Source of the DNA: Phytopythium helicoides
Taxonomy: Eukaryota; Oomycota; Peronosporomycetes; Pythiales; Pythiaceae
Assembly: GCA_024867545.1 (NCBI GenBank)
Contig: JANFNE010000007.1
Location: 1,426,001 to 1,490,000, forward strand
Length of the DNA: 64,000 nt
Reading direction: 5' to 3'
The notes under the pieces were generated by a model. It had not been told where the DNA came from. It did no database searches and saw nothing but the letters and a program-made list of their open reading frames with translations. Each line of letters starts with the position of its first letter. The stretch's first letter is position 1. Position numbers and translations under genes: made by a program. Shown in pieces: positions 31,995 to 42,399 of this stretch.

Positions 31995-34900
31995 TCACTT
32001 TGCACCTACGCTTTGAGTAGAACGATGGCCAGAATGAAGTAATTCCGCAGCGATGGTTGAGTCAACCCCAAGAAATTCGTAGCACTTTCGCTTCCAGTCG
32101 TGGACACTCTTCCCGGTATCTTCATCAATTACAACAAACATCGCTGCCAACAGTTTGTCCAGCCGCCGATGAAGACCATACGCTTCCAGCGACATCTCGG
32201 TGAAGTCTAAGAGCGAGTCTGAATGCGACGATATAGCACTTATTGTCGACTGGACATCAACCATGAGCAGACCGAGACGATTCAACGCATCGGTGTTCCC
32301 ATTTAAGCGCATCTGGATGTCCTCGATTCTGTGAAGTAACAACTCGTGTACTTGGTGGGTGATAGTTAGCGATTTTACATCACTAGCGATGCTTCGTCCA
32401 TTGAAGAGGTGATCCCTCACTGACGTCATCAAAGTCGTTAGATCCGAATGCGTTGAAATGGTTGCCACAGTCGGCTCAGAATGCTGCTTGTTAGGATGCA
32501 TTCTAGCCATCACAGAGAGTTCATCCACAACAGTGCACATTTGGATCCGTTCACTTGGATTGAACTTGCACATCATTTTTACCAGTTCCCACGCAGTATC
32601 AGTGCTTCCAGGCGGACGATCAGGTAGCCGACCTCGTTTCATGAGAAACTTTGCTGTTTCTTTATCACCAACATTTATCCATGGGACGCGTGGTGGTAGG
32701 TCTTCCCGCTCTGCGGGATCAATCTTCACTGATGCCACGACTCGGAGAGCCTCGATAATGCACATTCCAAACGAGAACACGTCCGACTCACTTGAAGGAG
32801 TATCTGTTTTTCCAAACATCAGCTCAGGGGCAAGCCAGTTCCACGCACCAGAGATGTTACCACCCCGCTTACTCCTAGACTTGCCGTCGTCATCTTGGTT
32901 TTCGTCATCAACTGTAGCTGCCAAGCTCAGTCCAAAATCGGTCACCTTCGCCTTCCTGTCACTGCCAACCACTATATTGTTGCACTTTAAGTCACAGTGC
33001 ACGATACCGCGCTCGTGTAGATACAATAGACCAAGAGCAGCTTCATGCAGTTTCTTCCAGATCTCCTCGGGATGTTTCAAAAGGTATTTGTCGAGTGACC
33101 CGTACGATGCGTACTCACACACAAAGAACGGTTGACGACCGACGTGGCAGGCACCAAATAGTCTGACCACGTGTGGGTGACTGAGGTTGAACCATATATT
33201 GACTTCACGTTCAAACATGCTGCGCTCTTCTGCCTGCGAGTTGTTCTGGGAACAATTATGGTAATCGTCGACGTTTGCTGAGGTCGTGGAGGATAATGTT
33301 AGTGTCCAAGTGGAAGATTGATTGGGATTGTCTGATAGCGACGTTTCCAGTCGCTTGACGACCACGTCTGAGTCTAGCCACTTCGCGCAATACACACTAC
33401 CGAATCCACCAGAACCAATCTGCTGTCCACCGTTTTGACTTAGCTCGTACCAAGGAATAAACCACACAGGAAGACTGTTCGTAAACTCGGCATCGGCATC
33501 CAGTCGACTCTTGATCTCATCGTAAGTCTTTTGCATGATATCTCGTTGTTTGACTGTGTATTTTGAACCATACTGGTTGATTTCGGACTGCAGATAGGAC
33601 AAAAACACGGCTCGCTCTTCACTTGTCACCAATTCCTCCAGAATTAACTTTGATTTCGAGACTTCGGAAACGAACAGCTGCGTGTCTGGCTCGAGCGGCT
33701 TTGGAAGATCCCCAACGATTTTGCCTTGTTGTAAACCAAGCTGCCTCTTGAGCTCAGAAATTCTGTGGAGTAGCGTATGCATGCTGTTTCCTATCGCTTT
33801 TGTGGACGACAATTGGAGCACAAGTGCAGCTTGGCTGCCGTTTTGTAAAACCTCTGTCGTACTCTGGAGCAAAGCGCATATTTTATCGATCAAATGTATC
33901 GGCTGAGGTGACTGTTTGACGAAGTCGTAAATGACTTGTAGATCATCGAAAACATGCCGGTAGTCATACAAACTGCTTTCCGAGCCGTTTTTGCGTATAT
34001 CTTCAAACTTTAGCCATGCATCTGCCAGCTTCCTGTGATTTTCAACGTCATCACCGACTTGCAATATTGGCTGAGATTGCACGTTCCGGACGTTGTAGTA
34101 ATTGTCTTCTTGTTGAGCACAATGTTCAAATAAATGGACGCAAACAGATGCAGAAGCTCTTTTCGCCGGATCTCGGCAGCAAAGTTGCTTTATAAGTTGC
34201 TCACACTCTTTTGGGACCTTTCCTGGGCGATACCAGCGATCGTTTGATCCTGGTTCCCACACCTTCTTTACCATACGAACATTTTGGTCGGTCCTTTCGC
34301 ACCATGGAATCTTTCTTGTTAGCAACTCCACGATGCATAAGCCTAGCGCGTACACATCAGACGAGCGCGACGGCTTTTCACATATTAGAAGCTCTGGTGC
34401 TTGCCATCGTAGTGACCAAACCAAGCCGCCAGAACTCTCTAGCTCATGACCGTGACTCAATGTTCCACTCATCCCGAAATCCGCAAGCTTCGCTTGTCCG
34501 TCATCTCCCATCAGAATATTGCTCCCTCGCAAATCCCCGTGAATAATACCGCGCTCATGTAGATAGGTTAGACCCAGAGCTGCCTGATGAAGGTATTTCC
34601 ACGGTGTTCGCGTCTCTGGAGAACACGAGTTGAGGTAGTCTATCACGGACCCTTTGCTCGCTAGTTCGCACACAAAGAGGTTGTGACCAACATCGCAAGC
34701 ACCATACAGCTTGATGACATTTGGGTGTCGTAGTTGGTGCCACAACGTCACCTCTTCGTGGAAAGTTGTATTAGCAGCGTCGGGGACAAAAAGTTTCAAT
34801 GCAACATCGGCATCTAACCAAGTGCCAACAAAATCACCCCCCGTAGTACTAGTAACGTGTGCAACGTTGATGTCGAAAGGAGATATGGCTAAGTCTGGTT

Positions 34901-37900
34901 GGCTAGAAGAAATCACGCTAGTTGGGTTTTTGATCGGTGCCGTAGCGGATGCAGACGCGTATCGAGCCAATAGTCGTTGAATATCGTTGTGTCCGTGCTT
35001 TGCTGCAATGTCAGCAGCCTTCAAACCATTTTTCCCAGCCACATTTATATCAGCACCGCGATCGATAAGGTATTTCACCATATCGAAGAGACCACGACGA
35101 GAAGCTATCATCAGCGTTGTCCATCCTTGATTGTTCTCTGCATTCACTTCAGCTTTGTGCTCAATAAGATACTTCACAACTGTTAGATGGCCTCTGTCTG
35201 CAGCTCGCATCAAGGCAGTCCACCCTTCGTTGTCGGAAACATTCACATCAGCATTACTGTCGACGAGGTAGTTCAAAACAGCTATGTGGCCATTTCCCGC
35301 AGCTCGCATCAAGGAAGTCCACCCTTTGCTATCAGTAGCATTCATATCAGCCTTTTTGTTGAGGAGATACCTCACTACCATCAAGTGGTTGCCTTGTGCA
35401 GCCCAATGTGTCGATGTCCATCCGTCTTTGTCGGAGCCGTTCACATCAGCGCCGTGCTCAACAAGACACGCTACAACGTTGAAGTGACCGTACTGAGCCG
35501 CCAACATCAAAGCCGTCCGTCTATTGACGTCTGAAGCGCATACACTTGCGCCGTTGTCAACTAAGTTCTCTACATCGCTTATGCGGCCAATTCTTGCAGC
35601 TCTCATCAAGGCGGTCCGTCCTTCGTTGTCGGCAGCATCCGCATCAGCCCCGCAATCCAATAAAGTCATCAACACGTTCAGTCTGCCATACTCTATGGCG
35701 TTCATCAAAGCCGTTCGCCCGTCTCTGTCGCTAGTATTAACATCGGCACCACAATCAACTAGCCACTTGATAATGTCGGAATGGCCATTTTCGGCAGCTC
35801 GCATCACTGCTGGACGGCCAGCTTTGTCGGTGACATTTATACTCGCCCCAGAATCAGTTAGATATTTCACAATATCTAAGTGACCACCGCTTGAAGCTTG
35901 CATCAAAGCTGTCCGTCCTTCGTTGTCGATAGCGTTTAGATCCGCGCTGCACTCTGCAAGGATTCTCATGACATTTGCATGACCGTTTTCAATCGCCTTC
36001 ATCAATGCTGTTCGTCCCTCCTTGTCAGTAGCATTGACATCAGCATTGCGCTTGACGAGGTAGTTGACGACATCTAACCGATCGTTTCTTGCGGCCAAAG
36101 TCATGGCCGTCCATCCATCGTTGTCGGTTGCATTCACATTTGCGCCTCTGTCGATGAGGCAGTTCATGACGTCAAAATTGCCTTTTTCCGCAGCCGTCAT
36201 CAAAATTGACGTTCCTGTAATATTAGCATCGTTCACATTGGCTCCAAAATCGATAAGGCACTTCACGATATCCAAGTGGTCGTTGTTTGCAGCCCACATC
36301 AGTGGTGTCCACCCAATATTGTTGGAAGCATTTACATTCGCGCCAAAGTCGATGAGGCAACTTACAACCATAAAGTGTCCATTCCTTGCAGCCCACATCA
36401 ACGCTGTCCATCCGTCATTTTCAGCGGCATTGACTTCAGCCCCAAAATCGATAAGGTACTTTACAATATCAAGAAGGCCGTTTTCAGCAACCCAGATCAA
36501 AGTCGTCTTCCCGTTGACATCCGCAGTATTGACGTTGGCCTCACGATCGATGAGGTATCTCATTGTCTCGAAGTGGATGTTTCTTGCAGCCCACATCATG
36601 GCAGTCCAGCCAAAAACGTCGGCAACATCCACATCAGCATTGCAGTCGATAAGATAGCTCACAATCTCGGGATAGTCATTACTTGCTGCCCACATCAACG
36701 CTGTCCACCCATTCTTGTCAACAGCGTTCACATCCACTCCGTAATCGATGAAGTACTCCACGACATCTAAATGTCCGTTTTCAGCAGCCCAGATCAAAAG
36801 CGTCTTCCCGCTATCGTCAACTGTATTCACATCAGCTCCGTGATCGACAAGGTACATGATTACCTCCAAATGGCCCAATGTTGTAGCCCACATTAAAACT
36901 GTCCGATTGTCATTGTCGGCAGCATTCACATCAGCACCTTGTTCAACTAGACACTTAATGGTGTCTATGTTGCCATTGTCCGCAACCCACATCAACGCCG
37001 TGATTCCGCTGTCGTCTGAAGAATTGACATCTGCGCCACATTCGACCAGGAATTTCACCACTCCCAGGTGATCTTCAACAGCAGCTCGCATCAATACGGT
37101 CCATCCGTCGTTGTCGGCAGTTTTTACGTCGGCACCATGGAAGGCAAGATACTTGACAAACTTGATGCGACCATGCTTTGCAATCCACGTCAAAGCAGTC
37201 CAGCCATCACTGTCCGCGGCGTTGACGTCAGCACCGCAATCGACGAGGCACTTGACTGTCTCAAAGTGCTTGTTTAAGGCAGCCTCAAACAAAGCAGACC
37301 GTCCGTAGTCGTTGACAGCATTTATATCTGCACCGCGATCAGCAAGGTACCTCAAAATTTCGGAATGACCGTATCTTGCGGCCCAAATCATAGCGGTCGA
37401 ACCATTATTGTCAGCAGCGTTGAGGTCGGCACCTCGGTTGAAGAGACACTCTACAATATGGAAGTCGCCACCCAAGGCAGCGAAAAGTAATGCGGGCCAT
37501 CCATTTAAGTTGGTGGCATTCACTTCCGCTCCACGCTCGACGACACACTCTAAAACGCCCAAGTGATTATTTGCAGCAGCCCGAATCAAAGCAGTTAATC
37601 CATTGTTGTCGGCCGCATTCACATCAGCGCTCGAGTCGATAAGATACATCACGACGTCTGTGTGGCCAAATGCTGCCGCCCACATCATTGCAGTCCATCC
37701 ATCACAATCGGTGCTGTTGACGGCAGCGCCGCATCGAACTAGATATTCCACCACAGCCAGGTGCCCTTCTCCAGCAGCTCGCATCAACGCAGTCCATCCA
37801 TCGTTGTCGGCTGTATTCACATCGGCTCCTTTGCCCATCAGGTACTTCAGAATGTCGGAGTCGCCAATCTTCGCGGCCCACATCAAAGCAGTCCAGCCTT

Positions 37901-38087
37901 CGGCGTCACCTGCGTTGACATCGGCACCACAATCGACGAGGCGCTTGACGATATCAAAACGACCCTTGCTCGCAGCAACCATGAGTGCCGTCTTCCCGAG
38001 TGGACATCTTGAATCGATATCGTCAAGGAGCCGCACGCTGTCGAAATCTCCTGCAAGAGCTGCGTCAAGCAGGTCCTTGGTCGCCAT
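31995..38087 (-). CDS. Giant ankyrin-repeat protein with two TKL-type kinase domains
   Basis: 2030 residues, no intron evident. Residues 1 to about 1060 hold some 32 ankyrin repeats of 33 residues with the consensus NDGWTALMWAARNGH-VVKYLIDxGADVN. A first kinase-like domain (about 1070-1345) keeps the VALK lysine and LADFG but has no glycine-rich loop and reads HGDLRGSN in place of HRDLKxxN, so it is probably a pseudokinase or weak kinase. A linker follows (about 1346-1545). A second kinase domain (about 1550-1870) has GSGGFGSV, VVVKRL, HCDLKCNN and VTDFG, with cysteine replacing the HRD arginine, common in TKL-like kinases. The C-terminal ~160 residues are unrecognised and probably helical. 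The ATG at 38087 follows an initiator-like motif. Likely a cytoplasmic signalling scaffold kinase. Confidence 0.9.
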   Translation of the reverse strand: MATKDLLDAALAGDFDSVRLLDDIDSRCPLGKTALMVAASKGRFDIVKRLVDCGADVNAGDAEGWTALMWAAKIGDSDILKYLMGKGADVNTADNDGWTALMRAAGEGHLAVVEYLVRCGAAVNSTDCDGWTAMMWAAAFGHTDVVMYLIDSSADVNAADNNGLTALIRAAANNHLGVLECVVERGAEVNATNLNGWPALLFAALGGDFHIVECLFNRGADLNAADNNGSTAMIWAARYGHSEILRYLADRGADINAVNDYGRSALFEAALNKHFETVKCLVDCGADVNAADSDGWTALTWIAKHGRIKFVKYLAFHGADVKTADNDGWTVLMRAAVEDHLGVVKFLVECGADVNSSDDSGITALMWVADNGNIDTIKCLVEQGADVNAADNDNRTVLMWATTLGHLEVIMYLVDHGADVNTVDDSGKTLLIWAAENGHLDVVEYFIDYGVDVNAVDKNGWTALMWAASNDYPEIVSYLIDCNADVDVADVFGWTAMMWAARNIHFETMRYLIDREANVNTADVNGKTTLIWVAENGLLDIVKYLIDFGAEVNAAENDGWTALMWAARNGHFMVVSCLIDFGANVNASNNIGWTPLMWAANNDHLDIVKCLIDFGANVNDANITGTSILMTAAEKGNFDVMNCLIDRGANVNATDNDGWTAMTLAARNDRLDVVNYLVKRNADVNATDKEGRTALMKAIENGHANVMRILAECSADLNAIDNEGRTALMQASSGGHLDIVKYLTDSGASINVTDKAGRPAVMRAAENGHSDIIKWLVDCGADVNTSDRDGRTALMNAIEYGRLNVLMTLLDCGADADAADNEGRTALMRAARIGRISDVENLVDNGASVCASDVNRRTALMLAAQYGHFNVVACLVEHGADVNGSDKDGWTSTHWAAQGNHLMVVRYLLNKKADMNATDSKGWTSLMRAAGNGHIAVLNYLVDSNADVNVSDNEGWTALMRAADRGHLTVVKYLIEHKAEVNAENNQGWTTLMIASRRGLFDMVKYLIDRGADINVAGKNGLKAADIAAKHGHNDIQRLLARYASASATAPIKNPTSVISSSQPDLAISPFDINVAHVTSTTGGDFVGTWLDADVALKLFVPDAANTTFHEEVTLWHQLRHPNVIKLYGACDVGHNLFVCELASKGSVIDYLNSCSPETRTPWKYLHQAALGLTYLHERGIIHGDLRGSNILMGDDGQAKLADFGMSGTLSHGHELESSGGLVWSLRWQAPELLICEKPSRSSDVYALGLCIVELLTRKIPWCERTDQNVRMVKKVWEPGSNDRWYRPGKVPKECEQLIKQLCCRDPAKRASASVCVHLFEHCAQQEDNYYNVRNVQSQPILQVGDDVENHRKLADAWLKFEDIRKNGSESSLYDYRHVFDDLQVIYDFVKQSPQPIHLIDKICALLQSTTEVLQNGSQAALVLQLSSTKAIGNSMHTLLHRISELKRQLGLQQGKIVGDLPKPLEPDTQLFVSEVSKSKLILEELVTSEERAVFLSYLQSEINQYGSKYTVKQRDIMQKTYDEIKSRLDADAEFTNSLPVWFIPWYELSQNGGQQIGSGGFGSVYCAKWLDSDVVVKRLETSLSDNPNQSSTWTLTLSSTTSANVDDYHNCSQNNSQAEERSMFEREVNIWFNLSHPHVVRLFGACHVGRQPFFVCEYASYGSLDKYLLKHPEEIWKKLHEAALGLLYLHERGIVHCDLKCNNIVVGSDRKAKVTDFGLSLAATVDDENQDDDGKSRSKRGGNISGAWNWLAPELMFGKTDTPSSESDVFSFGMCIIEALRVVASVKIDPAEREDLPPRVPWINVGDKETAKFLMKRGRLPDRPPGSTDTAWELVKMMCKFNPSERIQMCTVVDELSVMARMHPNKQHSEPTVATISTHSDLTTLMTSVRDHLFNGRSIASDVKSLTITHQVHELLLHRIEDIQMRLNGNTDALNRLGLLMVDVQSTISAISSHSDSLLDFTEMSLEAYGLHRRLDKLLAAMFVVIDEDTGKSVHDWKRKCYEFLGVDSTIAAELLHSGHRSTQSVGAK
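34970..38005 (-). repeat. Array of 99-bp coding repeats (ankyrin)
   Basis: About 31 direct repeats of 99 bases encode the ankyrin units. Several (for example those reading NDGWTALM and NEGRTALM) are similar enough at DNA level to suggest expansion by unequal exchange. Confidence 0.8.
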
Positions 38088-38139
38088 CCTTCTCTGCGAC
38101 TGCCCCCTTCACCCAAATCACGTCAAGGCTCGAGTCGGT

Positions 38140-38155
38140 GAGATGAGAAGTGAGC
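38140..38155 (-). promoter_or_regulatory. Oomycete Inr-like core promoter of the ankyrin-kinase gene
   Basis: On the minus strand GCTCACTTCTCATCTC, 53 bases before the ATG at 38087, is a good match to the first half of the initiator consensus; the flanking FPR half is imperfect. Confidence 0.5.
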
Positions 38156-39899
38156 GAAATTTTGTTTGATGTGCTGGTCCACTCTACACACCCATATTCT
38201 ACCGCTCGGTAACGTTTCTCAACACACCCCGACTTTACTCATCTCATCAGTGACACGATAGCAACTTGACTCCTGACAGCATCAGGATTGTTGAGGAGCT
38301 GCCCAGCCGTTGGGTGCAATATTGGCAACGAAGCAGAAGGACTACCAGAATACAATCGAAAGTCTGCAACGACTTGTCAGGCTCGTACTTCATCTATTCA
38401 CCGATTCTATGATCGCTGCTGGCGCTTTTTGGCTGTTCGTCAGTCGATATCTGTTGACCAGAAGACTACCAGCTTATTATGGTTAAACTAGAACAACTCA
38501 TCGTTATCTGAGCAGTGGCGTGGCAGTGCGTCAAATCACACAAGTGAGTCGGCTGGTTTATCGTAACAACGCTGGACATCTGGACATCGCTGAGTCAACT
38601 TGAGTAGACAAGTGAAGAAGAGATTTGACCGTGGCGATGGAGAGACTTTGGCTTCAATCATGATAGAAACAAAAAGATAGAGTTTAATGGCCGCTTCCAA
38701 AGTTTTGATTCGTTCATTCCCTATGCAGCTGGTGTCTAATTTCAGACGTGACAGTTGGCTTAAAATCCGACAAAAAGCGAGCTAAGCCAGCCTGTGAGCA
38801 CGAAAAACTCGAATTGGAAATTCTGCCACCAACTCAGTCGAGGTCAACTAGTTTCTTGGGTTGTCGACTTGTGCTAGTTGGCACTAGCGCAGATGACGCG
38901 AGAGTTACTTGGAAGCAAGGATACTCTGAAAGTGCTTTCAATGTCTACTTAGCTGCGTGCTGGCTTGGGGAACATGCGTTGATGAATGTTTGGTTGGTCA
39001 AGTGTGCTGGCGTGTAGCTTGCATTTGAGAACGAATCAACTGGATCGGAGATGCCCTCAAATCTCACATACGTCTCTACCAAGAGGCCATCAGAAACTTC
39101 AAATCGAATCCAATATTGCGTGACGCAAAATTGAAACCTCACTCAATTTTCAATCAAATCCAACTGAAAGATGAGTTTGATAGCAAATAGCGCCGATGAC
39201 CAGTCCTGCTTGTTGCATGAACGTCACCGAATCTCATACCTCTAATATGTTCCAAGAAACGCGGAGCTGGAAAAATGCCATACCAAGCAAGATTCTCAAG
39301 TATTAGCTTCGCATCGACCAAAAATTACGTGACTTAATGTGATTGCTTCTTTGATGCACCTCGAAGTGTAGCGGTGCAATTGTCCATTGCTTCCTCCTGG
39401 AGTAGAACAGCTTCTACGTACAAATTTGGACACGCATTTAGCAAGTATCACCAGTACCTGTATCAACAGATATGGATTCACAATACATGCAAATAACAAC
39501 CGTAGGTATCGAATGAATCCAGGGCTTACTAGTGACGAATTCTAACATGTTATAGCTCAAAGCAGGATCCAAGGTACGACATCAACTCCTACCCGTATTA
39601 CAGCAAAGTCGAGATGATGATGACATCGGGTATATTTGGTTCATTAGTTTCTCGTGTGGAATCTACGATCCGAAATATCCTCTAGGCTCAATCAAATTCT
39701 ATCTGCGCCTAGCCTGCTGTGCAGGTTGGTTGGTTTTCAGCCTAAGTGGCCATTGTCACATGTCGTTCCCACCCGTCTTCCTGAGTAAGAATCCACTGTG
39801 ACAAGTCGTTGTCCAAAATGGCGTTTGCCGCCTCCCATCTTGATGTGTGGGGATACGTGTTGAAAGTTTCTTCTTGTATACACCTAGGGTGGTCCATGG
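38156..39899. other. Gene-poor interval
   Basis: AT-richer sequence with only short, unrecognised open frames. No repeat or RNA gene was identified. Confidence 0.45.
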
Positions 39900-40713
39900 C
39901 GTAGTTAGCAAGTCCGTCGGCCATTTTGTTAAATGCTCGTCGATGAAGGGTCCATGTTATAACTGGAAGTCGATCTGCATCACAACAAAGTCGCTACATC
40001 GAGTTGGAGTCGTTCACGGGGTGAACTGCAACGAATGCGCCACTACCGTAAATTATCACATTGGTTTGACTGTTCTGAACCGAGCAAAAAGGGTGGAGAT
40101 CTCGTAGCTTCGAAAGATCACTGTACACAAGAGTATCCTTGTTTTAGACACTTTTAACTTTTAACTTGGTGAGTCGGCTTTGCTCCGAGATATAGCAAAA
40201 CAACTCAGACTCCCTCCACACGAAACTGACACGTGGAACTAATTGGGCTGTCGAGGTGTAAAGTCCCACACAAAATCTGGGACTCCAGTGATAGACGTAT
40301 GGCTGACGATCTAAAGCATCGACACGCGGTGATTCGCTGCTGCATTCGAATTTACAAGGTTCGCAAGCTGGTTGTATCTACAAGAGGACTTCATGGCTTT
40401 GCGGGCTGCAACGAAGCATGGCGCACTGCTCATTGTCGGCGTCAAAGGCTCTTTGAATGATCTGTTACGTTCTGTGTTACAAACGGGGGCTGTGATTTGG
40501 ACAGTGGTGAGCACAGGGATGCCCTGGGCGAGCGATTTAGTATCGTCTAACAACTGTTCTGTTTTCGACGCAATTGGCTATTGAGATCGTTTGCAAGACC
40601 CGTTGGGCGTCAAAGTGACGACGGACTTTGCTAAGGCAGTGAAGGCTGGACATCGAGGGGTGCTCATTCGCTTTTACAACCTAGCTACTGGTTCGATCTG
40701 CATCAAGTCCACC
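39900..40713 (+). pseudogene. Decayed copy of the Ycf45-like ATPase gene
   Basis: In three frames this stretch recovers, in order, parts of the C-terminal core of the intact ATPase at 14.4-17.5 kb. TKSLHRVGVV...LTVLNRAK aligns with TRSLYRLGVI...RVVLNQAK; ALLRDIAKQLRLPPHET with TLLRDVAKQLRLPPHET; EDFMALRAATKHGALLIVGVKGS with DDFMALWAAKERGIRLIVGIQGS; and NLATGSICIK (ending 40713) with NPATGSICIK. Stops and frameshifts interrupt it, most of the P-loop is lost, and part of the region between the P-loop and Walker B is deleted. Its opposite orientation and 25 kb distance point to an old dispersed duplication. Confidence 0.85.
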
Positions 40714-42399
40714 TGACTCTCCCAAGTATGAGTGGTTGTAAGGTTGTGCACTCGAGCCTCCATTGTCGTGTAGAGTAACAGACCTGTCTCTCCGATGGAG
40801 AGGAGTTCTGGTGAGCGCTTGTGCTTCCTGCCCGTCAGTGGTTCCGAGTGATGGGAGCCTTGAAGACTTGATTCCTTGGTGCGGACACCACACTGGCTGA
40901 CCTCGCGGAAGCAGCCAATGTGGCATGTGCAACATGGACAGTCGCTTGCGCCACCACCTCGCCGAATCGTAAGTACTTGGATCCCCAGAGCCACCCAGAG
41001 ACGAAGCAAGCATATGTATCTGTCGCGACGCTAGTCAGATGCCGCCGAGCACGCGATGATTCGGGCCAGCTCTCCTGATAACACGTATCAGCGGTTCGCT
41101 GGCCCCAACCAAGTGCGTACATGTCTCGACTCGTTGAATGGACACTGATTTCTCGGGCCTGTCGGTGTCGCCATCACACTCCTCCGACCCGACGAAACGG
41201 TGCCATTCACTTTCCTCGCTTGAAGCCGCCGAAGCTTCTTGGATTCGCTGCGCACCAGCAGGGCTCAAGGTTCAAGCGCTCGTCCGCTCGTCCTTCGCGC
41301 AGATGGGAAAACGTTGAAGTGCGGGCTGGCGCATAGTCCGCCCCCGTGACGAGCTGCAGGACTGCATGGAGCACAGCGCTCGCCCGATCGCGTCAATCTC
41401 GGCCGTGGATAGGCGCAGCATTTCACATCCGAGGCTCAACTCGGGCAGTGTAGGTCGGTAGAAGACAAATCCCAAACTGCCAAAGCCTTTGCAAACTCAT
41501 TCGAGCACCACGACCTCAACCGCACCGCACTGCACACGCACAACTTTCCAAATTCGTCTCCAAGCTCGCGAGCAGGGAGCTTGCTGCTCTGCCGCCGAAC
41601 GATCGACGCAGGAAATATCGAACGGCGCAGCCCATGATGCGATCCAACTGTCTTTGATCGATGCGCTCTACATTTTTTCCTCTTGAAGAAAAAGCAAAAA
41701 ACAAAAAGATGGCCGAAGTTTTTTTGATTTCACCCAATCATCAATCGTTAAAACCTCTTTAATCACTCTTTTCATCCAATCAACGATCAGAACGCACCAC
41801 GACCGCACGATTCTAGTGTTGGATCGCCGCGAAGAGCTACGGAGACGTGGGCTCCGCTGGCGCCGGCGCCGGAGCGCGCGCGTACCTACTTACATCTTGT
41901 TTTTTGTATGTACTCCCGGAGCCGCTCGGTCGCTGGCGCCACGTCGAGACGCCCACTGTCGCCTCGACATGACGCTACGCTACGCGCGACTCGCTCTGCT
42001 CCGCTCCGCTACGCGCGACTCGCAGGAGGAGCTCCGGCCACTCGCAGAAGCCGACTGAACCCCGCGGCGGAACGTGGCCAGCTCCAGCCGCGTCGTTTGT
42101 TCTTGCAGATATTTTCCACCGGCTGCGTCAGGCGGCCGCTCCTCCCAGCGCTCGTTCCGTCCGGGTGAGGTGACGTAGGGTGCAGACGACCGGAGACCTG
42201 CGGAGCCCGAGCCATCCGCGTGACGCAGCGGAGCAGGAGAGGCAGTCGACGCGGTGGCAGTTTCCGAATCGCCCCCGCGAGCGCCCGACCTCCCTCTCTC
42301 CGCGCCACGTTCGACGCGTGACTTGGTCCAGCAGCCATAGCCATCACGATCCAGATCCCCGACCCGACCCGCGCGGCGGACGCGAAATGCCTGCTGGGC
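40714..42399. other. Upstream region of the second ankyrin gene
   Basis: No gene recognised. From about 41800 the sequence becomes strongly GC-rich with many CG-containing words and serves as 5' flank of the gene at 42400. An AT-rich stretch lies at 41670-41790. Confidence 0.45.

Noticed and set aside
34970..38005. 99-base repeat array as a possible CRISPR or satellite
   Set aside because: The repeats are in frame, encode ankyrin units and have no unique spacers; the genome is eukaryotic.
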